Positions 8,079 to 16,491 of a stretch of DNA of 36,446 nt are shown one piece after another (the stretch's first letter is position 1; each line of letters starts with the position of its first letter). The notes beneath the pieces were generated by a model that was given only the letters and a program-made list of their open reading frames with translations, ran no database searches and was not told the origin of the DNA. The DNA is taken from positions 1-36,446 of the forward strand of contig NHEF01000028.1 in the NCBI GenBank assembly GCA_002171615.1, in the 5' to 3' direction. The position numbers were made by a program, and so were the translations under genes. This DNA comes from Gammaproteobacteria bacterium TMED78. Lineage in GTDB: Bacteria > Pseudomonadota > Gammaproteobacteria > Steroidobacterales > Rariloculaceae.

Positions 8079-9914
8079 ATGTATATATTAGGTATATCTG
8101 CCTTTTATCATGATAGTGCCGCAGCACTGATTAAGGATGGTGAAGTAATTTGTGCTGCGCAAGAGGAAAGATTTACAAGGAATAAACATGATAATAACTT
8201 TCCAGAAAATGCTATAAATTTTTGTCTTGATGATGGAAAAATATCACCAATAGATATCTCTAATATTGTTTTCTATGAAAAACCATTTCTTAAATTTGAA
8301 AGACTACTTGAAACATATCTAGCTTTCGCACCTAAAGGATTTAAAAGCTTTTCTTTAGCTATGCCTATCTGGATAAAGGAAAAGTTATTTCAAAAGCATT
8401 TAATTATAAATAATTTAAAAAATAGTATTGATGCTAATATCTCTTGGAATAAAAAATTATTATTTTCGGAACACCACCTCTCTCATGCTGCAAGCGCTTT
8501 TTATCCTTCTCCTTATAAAAAATCAGCAATATTGACACTTGATGGAGTGGGTGAGTGGGCAACAACAACATTTGGTATTGGAATAGGAAAAGATATAGAA
8601 ATACTTAAAGAGATAAACTTTCCTCATTCTATTGGTCTTCTGTATTCTGCATTCACTTATTACATTGGCTTTAAGGTAAACTCCGGAGAATATAAATTAA
8701 TGGGCCTGGCCCCCTATGGTAAGCCAAAATATACAGAGCTTATTAAAAAAAATCTTATTGATATAAAAATGGATGGAAGTTTTAAAGTCAATATGGATTA
8801 TTTTAATTACTGTACAGGCCTAACTATGACTAATAATAAGTTTCATCAATTATTTGGCGGATTACCTAGAAAGCCTGAGTCAAAAATCTCACAAAAAGAT
8901 ATGGACTTAGCTGCATCTATTCAAAGTGTAGTTGAGGATTTAATTCTCATTTTAGCAAAAGAACTAAAGAGTCAAACATCTCAAAGCAATCTATGTCTTG
9001 CAGGAGGAGTAGCATTAAACTGTGTAGCGAATGGAGTTCTTAAACGTGCAAATATTTTTGATAATATTTGGATCCAACCAGCTGCTGGTGATGCAGGCGG
9101 CGCTCTAGGCGCGGCTTTAGCTATCTGGCATATGATGTACAAAAAAGATAGAGTAATAGATATCAAAAAGGACTACATGAAAGGCTCATATCTTGGCCCA
9201 TCATTTAGTGATTATGACATTAATAAATCACTAACAAGCGTTGGGGCCAAATATAAAAAGCTAGATGATTCCAAATTAACTAAATTAGTCGCTAAAGAAT
9301 TATTAGGACAAAAAGCTATTGGGTGGATGCAAGGGCGTATGGAATTTGGTCCTAGAGCGTTAGGCTGTCGAAGTATATTAGCTGATCCTAGATCTCCTAT
9401 AATGCAGAAACAACTAAACCTTAAAGTTAAATTTCGTGAGAGCTTTAGACCATTTGCCCCAAGTGTTCTTAGTGACTATTCAAAGGAATGGTTTGATATC
9501 GATAATGATAGCCCTTTTATGCTTTTAGTTGCAACAGTAAATAAACAAAAAATAGAGTTAATAAGTGATGATAAAGAATTATCTGGCTTTGATAAGTTAA
9601 ATCTAGTTCGCTCAAAAATTCCGGCAGTGACTCATGTAGACTATAGCGCTCGGATACAAACAGTACATAAAGAAACAAACCCTAGATATTATGACCTTAT
9701 TAATGAATTTAATAACTTAACTGGTTGTCCGATACTTGTTAATACATCATTCAACATTAGAGGGGAGCCAATTGTATGTACCCCTGTAGATGCTTTTAAT
9801 TGCTTCATGGGCACACAATTAGATATATTAGTTATTGAGAATTTTATACTTTATAAAGAAGAACAGAATAAATCATTAGTTGTAAATTATGAGAATAAAT
9901 ATGAGCTGGATTAA
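8079..9914 (+). CDS. Carbamoyltransferase, NodU/CmcH family
   Basis: A 611-residue protein. The N-terminus ILGISAFYHDSAAALIKDG and EERFTR are the classic NodU/CmcH opening. HHLSHAASAF (H132, H133, H136) is the metal-binding motif of the Kae1-like N-terminal domain that makes carbamoyl-adenylate from carbamoyl phosphate and ATP. The C-terminal domain has GRMEFGPRALGCRSILADPR, RESFRPFAPSVL and VNTSFNIRGEPIV. Family members transfer a carbamoyl group to a hydroxyl of a sugar or secondary metabolite. With SxtJ, DUF5989 and an SGNH hydrolase next to it, a cell-surface or exported glycan is a likely acceptor, but the acceptor cannot be read from the sequence. It is full length and overlaps the next gene. 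Confidence 0.93.
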   Translation: MYILGISAFYHDSAAALIKDGEVICAAQEERFTRNKHDNNFPENAINFCLDDGKISPIDISNIVFYEKPFLKFERLLETYLAFAPKGFKSFSLAMPIWIKEKLFQKHLIINNLKNSIDANISWNKKLLFSEHHLSHAASAFYPSPYKKSAILTLDGVGEWATTTFGIGIGKDIEILKEINFPHSIGLLYSAFTYYIGFKVNSGEYKLMGLAPYGKPKYTELIKKNLIDIKMDGSFKVNMDYFNYCTGLTMTNNKFHQLFGGLPRKPESKISQKDMDLAASIQSVVEDLILILAKELKSQTSQSNLCLAGGVALNCVANGVLKRANIFDNIWIQPAAGDAGGALGAALAIWHMMYKKDRVIDIKKDYMKGSYLGPSFSDYDINKSLTSVGAKYKKLDDSKLTKLVAKELLGQKAIGWMQGRMEFGPRALGCRSILADPRSPIMQKQLNLKVKFRESFRPFAPSVLSDYSKEWFDIDNDSPFMLLVATVNKQKIELISDDKELSGFDKLNLVRSKIPAVTHVDYSARIQTVHKETNPRYYDLINEFNNLTGCPILVNTSFNIRGEPIVCTPVDAFNCFMGTQLDILVIENFILYKEEQNKSLVVNYENKYELD

Positions 9915-11067
9915 GGTCATCTCAATAAACTGTACTGTTTTCTTTTGTTTAATAACGCTTATAGAAATTTCTTATAATATTTATATTAAGATCTCACCTA
10001 GAAGTCAATGCGAGTATACATGGGTACTTTATAGCTATTGTAGTGATATAGTAACTTCTAAAATAAATTATATAGAAGACGGTGGGGAGACTATTAAGAT
10101 AAAAACTGATGACATAGGTGGAAGAATACCCTTAGAGAATGGTTCTAATGATAAAAATGAAAATGAAATATTTTTGATAGGCGACTCTTTTATACAAGCT
10201 GATGAAATAAGTTATAATGAAACTGTTTATGGTCAGTTATCTAATATCCATGGCATAAAGTCATATGCTGTAGGTTATCAATCCTGGAATGTAATCCAGT
10301 ATTATGACGTCATTCGTAAAATTGGATTACAAAATAAGCATTACCTTGTCTTTCTTATGAGCAATGACGTGGCCCCAAGTTATCCAAGATCAGTTTATAG
10401 AGAACTTGAAAATCGATCGAAAAATATCCTAACTGAATTTAAAAAAGTACTATCTAGTTTATTTAAGTTTTCTTATGCAGTTTATAGAAAGATTGGTCAT
10501 TACTTAGAATCAAGTACTAATAAAATTAGCTTAAATAATCAGGCATATATATCAAGCAATCAATATTCAGAGCAGTATATTAATAATTGCCATTCTTTAG
10601 ATGCAATTAATCAAACATCTTATATTAATAAGCTTGGGTATGATTACTTAGTATTTTCAAAAGAACAGAAATGCTGGCCAGAAAAACATATTAATGCTTA
10701 TGAGCAATTTATTGAAGTTACTCAAGAAATGGCAGAATTTGTAAAAAATACACTAAATAGCAAGATTAGTTTCATTTTTGTTGCTCATGGTTGGTCATCT
10801 AAGTATCAACATACCTTAGGTCGCCTAACTAATGAATATAGATTTAATGAAGATATTGAGATTACTCAGAAAGGACTTACTAATAAATTAAAAAATGATT
10901 TGATTGATTATCTATTAATTGATTCCGAAGAAGTTATAAACAATGAAATCAATAAATGTGGTTTAGACTGTAAAGACCTGTATTACTTTCCGATAGATGG
11001 GCATTGGAGGCCAAAAACACATAAAATAATAGCTGATAAGATTTCTATATTAATTAATAAAGAATGA
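9889..11067 (+). CDS. SGNH hydrolase-like, AlgX/AlgJ-type
   Basis: A 392-residue protein with one N-terminal membrane anchor (about residues 7-34). FLIGDSF carries the candidate nucleophile S100 of SGNH block I. Near the end, PIDGHW places D370 and H372 in a D-x-H-W arrangement like the DTHW motif of AlgX/AlgJ-type acetyltransferases. Such proteins move or remove acyl groups on polysaccharides at the periplasmic face. The gene overlaps the carbamoyltransferase by 26 bp (or 14 bp if the ATG at 9901 is used), so the four genes from SxtJ to here form one translational unit. Substrate unknown. The middle region is poorly conserved and lysine/asparagine-rich. Confidence 0.75.
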   Translation: MRINMSWIKVISINCTVFFCLITLIEISYNIYIKISPRSQCEYTWVLYSYCSDIVTSKINYIEDGGETIKIKTDDIGGRIPLENGSNDKNENEIFLIGDSFIQADEISYNETVYGQLSNIHGIKSYAVGYQSWNVIQYYDVIRKIGLQNKHYLVFLMSNDVAPSYPRSVYRELENRSKNILTEFKKVLSSLFKFSYAVYRKIGHYLESSTNKISLNNQAYISSNQYSEQYINNCHSLDAINQTSYINKLGYDYLVFSKEQKCWPEKHINAYEQFIEVTQEMAEFVKNTLNSKISFIFVAHGWSSKYQHTLGRLTNEYRFNEDIEITQKGLTNKLKNDLIDYLLIDSEEVINNEINKCGLDCKDLYYFPIDGHWRPKTHKIIADKISILINKE

Positions 11068-11176
11068 CGTAACCAGCTCTGTTGCGTCCGGAGATACCCT
11101 AAATAGTAAGTGGTTTAGCGTTTTACCCGATGGGACAGCAACCAATAACTTAGGTTATAATGCTAAATCAAAATAA
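11066..11176 (+). pseudogene. Start-less 36-codon gene remnant
   Basis: The frame reads DVTSSVASGDTLNSKWFSVL then PDGTATNNLGYNAKSK and a TAA at 11174-11176. It looks strongly protein-like and is richer in G and C than its surroundings. There is no ATG, GTG or TTG in frame after the preceding in-frame stop at 11051-11053, and it overlaps the last two bases of the SGNH gene. I read it as the 3' remnant of a gene truncated when the carbamoyltransferase cassette or another segment joined here. The parent protein is not recognised. Confidence 0.5.
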
Positions 11177-11202
11177 ATGCTTATAGCAGAGGAATTATTA
11201 CT

Positions 11203-12234
11203 GTGATCACTAAAAGTATTGCTTTCATTTTCATCAAGCTCTTATTAATTTTCATTTCTTGCACAACAATTTCATTTGCCCATCACTCTAGAGCTGAATT
11301 TCCTATAAGAAACGTTGATCCAATTGAACTTGATGGAATACTAACAGGTGTTTCTTGGAGAAATCCTCATACAGAATTTGAACTTTTAGTGATAAATGCT
11401 GATGGGATCGAAGAGTCTTGGACTGTCGAAGCATGGGGCGGTCCAGCAACATATGCATCTCAAGGCATAGAACGGGACATGTTCGTTATTGGCCAAAAAA
11501 TTAAATTTTTAGGTTGGATTTCAACGATGCAAGATAATTTCTTTGGTTCTACTAATGCTTTATTAGAGAATGGCTTAGAAACAGTATTGCACTTTTCAGC
11601 TGATCCGGTTTGGTCAAATTTTTTCGTTGGAGGCACGCAAAAGGCTATTAGATTTGGAGATGAGATACCTGATGCCAAGGAACAAAATAGAGGTATCTTT
11701 AGAAATTGGACCTATGCTGGAACAGGGCAAATGACTCGTGATTGGCCATATACTGATGAATCACTAAGAATTCGTGCACAACAAGATCCATTAGAAGTTG
11801 GGGTAGTGAATTGTGAGGCACCTGGTATGCCAATTCCAATGAACCCTCCGCTTGATAATGAGTTTATAAGCATTAATGACAATACTATTCAGCTAAATGT
11901 GGCCTATTTTGATACTACTAGGTATATTTACTTAAATACATCTGAAAGCAATCCCTTGCCTGATCCATCACCGCTAGGCTATTCTAAAGGTCATTTGGAA
12001 GGCAATACGTTACATGTTGAAACAACAAGGATCAATTTTCCTTATTTTGATGTCAGAAATGCCCCGCAAAGTGAAAACGTTAAAGTGCTGGAGACTTTTA
12101 CTTTAAGTGAAGACCAATCAAGGCTTGATTATAAGTATACCGTTATTGATGATTTAACATTTACTCGTCCTGCAACCCTTACTAGGGTTTATTTAGCAAT
12201 TGACGAGCCTTTCTTACCTTACGGTTGCGATTAA
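11203..12234 (+). CDS. Two-domain exported DUF6152 protein, tandem copy 1
   Basis: A 343-residue protein starting at GTG, with AGAGGA about nine bases upstream. The signal peptide ends SFA, then HHSRAEF (H27, H28) and WRNPH (H56). WTVEAWGGPATYASQGIERDMF and GQKIKFLGW complete the DUF6152 part. The C-terminal domain has CEAPGMPIPMNPPL, YFDTTRYIYLNT, GHLEGNTLHVETTRI and a terminal YGC. First of three adjacent same-strand paralogues, separated from the next by 13 bp. An insertion of about 60 residues (ADPVWSNFFVGG...FRNWTYAGTG) is shared with the other two. Expected to be periplasmic; activity unknown. Confidence 0.87.
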   Translation: MITKSIAFIFIKLLLIFISCTTISFAHHSRAEFPIRNVDPIELDGILTGVSWRNPHTEFELLVINADGIEESWTVEAWGGPATYASQGIERDMFVIGQKIKFLGWISTMQDNFFGSTNALLENGLETVLHFSADPVWSNFFVGGTQKAIRFGDEIPDAKEQNRGIFRNWTYAGTGQMTRDWPYTDESLRIRAQQDPLEVGVVNCEAPGMPIPMNPPLDNEFISINDNTIQLNVAYFDTTRYIYLNTSESNPLPDPSPLGYSKGHLEGNTLHVETTRINFPYFDVRNAPQSENVKVLETFTLSEDQSRLDYKYTVIDDLTFTRPATLTRVYLAIDEPFLPYGCD

Positions 12235-12247
12235 ATTTTTTATTTAG

Positions 12248-13303
12248 ATGTTGTCTAAATCATTATTATCAAGATTAAGTATAAATATTAAATTATTGAT
12301 ATTTATAATAATAATCATACCTAATACTTTATTATCTCATCATTCTAGATCTGAATTCTCAAATGAACCTCTAGAGATCCAAGGGATACTAACAAACATT
12401 ATCTGGAGAAATCCACATGCAGCTCTTCAAATAACAGTAACAAATATCGATGGATTAGAGGAATCATGGCGGATAGAAACATTTGGCAGTCCAAATCTTT
12501 TTGCTCGAATGGGTGTTGAGCGAGAAATGTTCAAAGTAGGCGATTATATCAGAATTTCAGGCATGCCCTCTACAATGAGAGATAATTACCTATTAGGAAC
12601 AAATGTCTTATTTCAAAATGGTTTAGAAGCTATATTAAGTTCCAACTTAGAACCTGTTTGGTCTGATACATTTGTAGGTGGGTCAGGCGAGTCTGATAGG
12701 TTTGCTGACATACTTCCTAACACTCAAGATCAAGACCTAGGCCTATTTAGAAACTGGAGCATCGCAGGCTATACAGTAGGTGTAAGTCGGGATCTTCCAT
12801 TTACAGAGGAGGCAATAACAGCCCAGGAAGTTTGGAATCCTATAGAAAGCCCTATAGTAAAATGTGAGTCTCCTGGAATGCCAATGCCTATGAATCAACC
12901 GCTTGGTTTTAAGTTCACCCAGATAGATGAAGGTCTGATAGAGCTGGATATTGAGTATTTTGGCCTGAAAAGAGAGCTATATCTAAACCCATTAGCTACT
13001 GAAACACTACCAGATCCTTCACCCCTAGGGTTCTCAATTGGCAATTGGGAAGAAAATGTTCTTTCTGTTAAAACCTCTAGAATAGATTATCCTTATTTTA
13101 ATATTTATGGAGCTCCACAAAGTAATAATATTGAAGTATTTGAAACTTTTACATTAAGTGAAGATCAGTCACAGCTTAAGTATAAAATTCAAATACAGGA
13201 TGAAACTACTTTTTCAAGAATGGCAACATCAGAGCGACTTTATCTAGCGCTTGGAGAGCCATTCGTGCCATTAAATTGTGAATATGATATTAGTAATTTT
13301 TAA
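12248..13303 (+). CDS. Two-domain exported DUF6152 protein, tandem copy 2
   Basis: A 351-residue protein. The long signal peptide ends LLS, then HHSRSEF (H30, H31) and WRNPH (H56). Shares with its neighbours the segments EPVWSDTFVGG, LFRNWS, CESPGMPMPMNQPL, GNWEENVLSVKTSRIDYPYF and a late Cys (LNC). Closest to copy 1, with which it also shares the ending LYLALGEPF / VYLAIDEPF. Signal cleavage would be after Ser rather than Ala, still a permitted small residue. Spacing to the following paralogue is short, consistent with one operon. Function unknown. Confidence 0.87.
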   Translation: MLSKSLLSRLSINIKLLIFIIIIIPNTLLSHHSRSEFSNEPLEIQGILTNIIWRNPHAALQITVTNIDGLEESWRIETFGSPNLFARMGVEREMFKVGDYIRISGMPSTMRDNYLLGTNVLFQNGLEAILSSNLEPVWSDTFVGGSGESDRFADILPNTQDQDLGLFRNWSIAGYTVGVSRDLPFTEEAITAQEVWNPIESPIVKCESPGMPMPMNQPLGFKFTQIDEGLIELDIEYFGLKRELYLNPLATETLPDPSPLGFSIGNWEENVLSVKTSRIDYPYFNIYGAPQSNNIEVFETFTLSEDQSQLKYKIQIQDETTFSRMATSERLYLALGEPFVPLNCEYDISNF

Positions 13304-13331
13304 TAATAAGTGAGTAGGAGCATTGATCACT

Positions 13332-14399
13332 ATGCTGAAATTTTATAAATTTAAATATTTTCTAATATTGTTATGCAAGTTATTAATAATATTAGTACTT
13401 ATTTCTCCTTTTTTCTCGAACGCTCATCACTCTAGAGCTGAATTTGTTTTAACAGATGACCCCATTATCATAGAGGGGATAATAACTGAGATTTTCTGGA
13501 CAAATCCACATGCAGAATTTGAAATATCAGTTACAAATACTGATGGTAATGAAGATCTGTGGACTATCGAGTCATGGGCTGGTCCGTTCGCATTAACGCC
13601 ATTGGGTATTACAACTGATATGTTTGCTATTGGTCATAACATTAAATTCTTAGGATGGCCATCTACATACAGAGAGAATTTCTTTGGAGCTACTAATGCC
13701 TTATTAGAGGATGGCTTAGAAGTTATCCTTAATGTTCGTGGTAGGTCTTATTTATCAAATAATTTCATAGGCGGGCAATCTGCACTAGATAGAAATATTT
13801 CATCTAATAGTCCTAAGAATGCACTTGCAGAAAATTTAGGTATATTTAGAAGCTGGAATAATTCAGGTAGGGCATATGAAAATAGAGAGTGGACTTACAC
13901 GGATTATGCTAAGGAAGCACAAAAAAACTTCGATCCTATAGGAAACCCAGTTATATCTTGTCAACAGCCTAGCTTTCCTCTAGTCATGAACGCTCCTTTA
14001 GGTATTGAATTTGAACTGATAAATGATGATACCATTCGTCAAACTTTTGCTTATTTTAATACTACAAGATATATTCTTCTAAATACATCTAACGAAGTTG
14101 AGCCTGAGCTTTCATTTTTTGGACATTCTATAGGTAGGTGGGAGGGTAATACTCTTCATGTAGAGACTACTAATATAGACTATCCATTATCTGCTGTTAA
14201 TGGAACGCCATTAGGTATCGATGCCAGGATAGTCGAAACTTATACTATTAATCAAGCTCAAGATACTATTGAGTACATCAGAACTCTTTACGACCCTTTG
14301 TCATTCATTGGACCTTCTATCTATTCCAAGCGATTCACTGCTATAAATGGAGACATGCAGCCTTGGTCTTGTAACCTTTCTTCTAGACCTCCTACTTAA
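13332..14399 (+). CDS. Two-domain exported DUF6152 protein, tandem copy 3
   Basis: A 355-residue protein from the ATG at 13332 (AGGAG at 13316-13320). A TTG at 13323, in the same codon context xTG-ATC-ACT as the GTG start of copy 1, is an alternative only two bases from the AGGAG. The signal ends SNA, then HHSRAEF (H32, H33) and WTNPH (H60). The C-terminal domain has CQQPSFPLVMNAPL, YFNTTRYILLNT, GRWEGNTLHVETTNIDYPL and a terminal WSC. The insertion shared with copies 1 and 2 is present but more diverged. Last gene of the plus-strand run; it converges on the YeiH-type transporter gene. Confidence 0.86.
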   Translation: MLKFYKFKYFLILLCKLLIILVLISPFFSNAHHSRAEFVLTDDPIIIEGIITEIFWTNPHAEFEISVTNTDGNEDLWTIESWAGPFALTPLGITTDMFAIGHNIKFLGWPSTYRENFFGATNALLEDGLEVILNVRGRSYLSNNFIGGQSALDRNISSNSPKNALAENLGIFRSWNNSGRAYENREWTYTDYAKEAQKNFDPIGNPVISCQQPSFPLVMNAPLGIEFELINDDTIRQTFAYFNTTRYILLNTSNEVEPELSFFGHSIGRWEGNTLHVETTNIDYPLSAVNGTPLGIDARIVETYTINQAQDTIEYIRTLYDPLSFIGPSIYSKRFTAINGDMQPWSCNLSSRPPT

Positions 14400-14472
14400 T
14401 ATTTATTCTATTTAACATAATATACATTATGCGAACTATTAATTGCATAAGAGATGAGAATAGAAAAATCTT

Positions 14473-15399
14473 TTAAATACTAGAAGGCTGTAGAATAAAA
14501 GATATCAATAAAATAGATGACAAAAGGATAAAGACCCAAGTAAAGATAGATGTGTATAAAAGACTTAACTTAAAAGCATTGTTGTTTAACCTAAACTTAA
14601 GGCCAACACAAAAAAGACCAATATTTATAAAGACTAGGCTCGAGTAAGATATAAAACTAATAAACCCTTGAGATAAAGAACATAAAGACCCAGCAATTAC
14701 CGCTATCATGAAAAATAATACGAAATATGGAAACGTACTCATCAGACTACCCTTTTCATGCTTAAAGATGGCACTAGTAAAAATAACTAAGGGTATAAGC
14801 CATAAAGTACGCATTAACTTTAAAGAAGCTGCAATTATTGCTGACTCCTGACTATATATAATAGAAGTTCCAATTACCGAGGAAGTGTCCTGGATAGCAA
14901 GTGCTGAAAAAAGGCCAAACTGTTGATTAGTAGCTCCAAGAAACTGGCCTAATAATGGATAAGCTAAAATAGCTATCATATTGATAGCGAAGAAAATCAT
15001 AAGACAAGCTAATAACTCAAAAGGTTTGGCTTTGATTAATGGGGCTATAGCAATCATTGCAGACGCTCCACATATTGCAAATCCAGATGCTAGCATGTAC
15101 TTGAGTCGTCTATTAACACCAAATAAAGAGCCAATAAGAATTGCCATGATAAAGCTAGTAACCACAAACAAAGAGACCCAAGGTAGATAATGTATATTTG
15201 TATCAATAAGATAGTCGATACTTATTGTAAAACCCATTAATACTATACCAACCTGAAGTGGTAGTGCTTTAAGCTGAAAAATAGGAAAATCTTCGTTAGG
15301 TTTAAATAAAATAGCAAATAAAGACCCTAGAAAAATTGAAAAGGCAGGATTAAGGACGTAAATAGAAAGAGCCAGAAGTATCAATAATATAAAATACAT
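14473..15399 (-). CDS. YeiH / UPF0324 family putative sulfate exporter
   Basis: A 308-residue polytopic membrane protein with nine to ten hydrophobic segments. The conserved core GFAICGASAMIAIAPLI, the following cytoplasmic KPFELL, and AIQDTSSVIGTS match the YeiH/UPF0324 family, annotated as putative sulfate exporters; the substrate is not firmly established. The length is slightly short for the family (about 330-350), the difference being at the N-terminus. It is convergent with the DUF6152 triplet and lies 44 bp downstream of the SnoaL-like gene on the same strand, but operon membership is uncertain. Confidence 0.8.
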   Translation of the reverse strand: MYFILLILLALSIYVLNPAFSIFLGSLFAILFKPNEDFPIFQLKALPLQVGIVLMGFTISIDYLIDTNIHYLPWVSLFVVTSFIMAILIGSLFGVNRRLKYMLASGFAICGASAMIAIAPLIKAKPFELLACLMIFFAINMIAILAYPLLGQFLGATNQQFGLFSALAIQDTSSVIGTSIIYSQESAIIAASLKLMRTLWLIPLVIFTSAIFKHEKGSLMSTFPYFVLFFMIAVIAGSLCSLSQGFISFISYSSLVFINIGLFCVGLKFRLNNNAFKLSLLYTSIFTWVFILLSSILLISFILQPSSI

Positions 15400-15443
15400 T
15401 GGTATGTGCTAACACACTCTATAGATAGATAATAATGGTATGG

Positions 15444-16463
15444 TTAATAAATCATAAATTCTGGCGGTGCACCAATTTGTAGCATCATTCCAATATCATC
15501 TCCAAACCACCAACCCTCTTTCCATGTAGTTTGGTCAAATAAATGAACCCCCGCTTCCCATGCTCCTACAGTGTTATTAGAAGGATCATTACCAAATAAA
15601 CCCTTTGTGTCTGTTCCAGTAAGCAAAAAAAGAATCATCACTACATTATCTTCGGCAATAATTAAACTCACCTTGTCATTTCTATCATGACGAAATGATG
15701 GGCCAATTCCTTGATCTCCTGCTCCATAGTGATTTCCACTTATACCCAAATGATAAAACCCAGCTCTAGTATATGTCTCGTATGGACGACCGTCAAAAAT
15801 CTGATTAAATGGACGAATCTGGGATTTATAGGCAGAGACACGTACTTTATTAGTGTAAGTGTCTGATTCTTCTGGTTTTGCAAGAATATCCATCAGAATA
15901 TGGCTACCCTCTCTAACAGGAAAGGTGTTTGAAGGAACAACTACTAAGCCATCAGCTCTATCTGGTAACCATCTACCCAGTTGTTTCAGCAAAGCTGCTT
16001 CATCAGCCATTTCAAAAGATTCAACAATTAAACCATCTTCTAATTTATAAAATCCAACTGATTGAATATCTATTGATTTTCCTGTAGCTGGAATACCAAA
16101 TAAATTACCTAGGTGAGTACCTGTTGTTCTATACTGAACACCAACCATATCGCCATCAGAAATAATCACCTCTACAACATCTTTTCTATCAGGAATTGCT
16201 ATTGTTATAGGATCTGACAACATCTCAAGCTCAGAGTCATTGGCGTTACTAGCTAAATTTTGAAATTCGTTACGATATGAAATAGCATTATCTCTAAAAA
16301 AATTAGCTCCCCTAGTCTGAATATATCTAGTTATAATCATTTTATCTGATTCGCTATTAGGGTCTAGAACTGCTCCCTGAGCATATAGAGATAAGCTATT
16401 ACCAAAAACAATAAACAGTCCTAATAACTTTAGAACAACATTCCTTAATAAGATTCTCATCAT
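15444..16463 (-). CDS. Exported tandem SnoaL-like (NTF2-fold) protein
   Basis: Start placed at the ATG whose first base is 16463, preceded by AGG with seven bases spacing; an upstream in-frame start would overlap the preceding gene. The 339-residue protein has a signal peptide ending LYAQG. The first domain carries GTHLGNLFGIPATGK, GFYKLEDGLIVESFEMADE and LLKQLG, matching SnoaL-like ester cyclases. The C-terminal half carries a diverged second copy: GTDTKGLFG, GVHLFDQTTWKEGWWFGDD and MMLQIG align in order with those motifs. SnoaL-fold proteins include polyketide cyclases and many small-molecule enzymes of unknown substrate. It follows the DUF6152 gene by 28 bp and is probably cotranscribed. 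Confidence 0.75.
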   Translation of the reverse strand: MMRILLRNVVLKLLGLFIVFGNSLSLYAQGAVLDPNSESDKMIITRYIQTRGANFFRDNAISYRNEFQNLASNANDSELEMLSDPITIAIPDRKDVVEVIISDGDMVGVQYRTTGTHLGNLFGIPATGKSIDIQSVGFYKLEDGLIVESFEMADEAALLKQLGRWLPDRADGLVVVPSNTFPVREGSHILMDILAKPEESDTYTNKVRVSAYKSQIRPFNQIFDGRPYETYTRAGFYHLGISGNHYGAGDQGIGPSFRHDRNDKVSLIIAEDNVVMILFLLTGTDTKGLFGNDPSNNTVGAWEAGVHLFDQTTWKEGWWFGDDIGMMLQIGAPPEFMIY

Positions 16464-16491
16464 AATTTTTCCTGTTAAAATATTATATAAG

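Noticed and set aside
7506-9914. Possible saxitoxin-like biosynthesis
   Set aside because: SxtJ-like and carbamoyltransferase genes alone occur widely beside surface-glycan genes; no polyketide synthase, amidinotransferase or other sxt genes are present.
14427-14450. Inverted repeat TTATGC / GCATAA between the convergent DUF6152 and YeiH-type genes
   Set aside because: Six-bp stem with a 12-base loop and no T-run on either strand, so not supported as a terminator.
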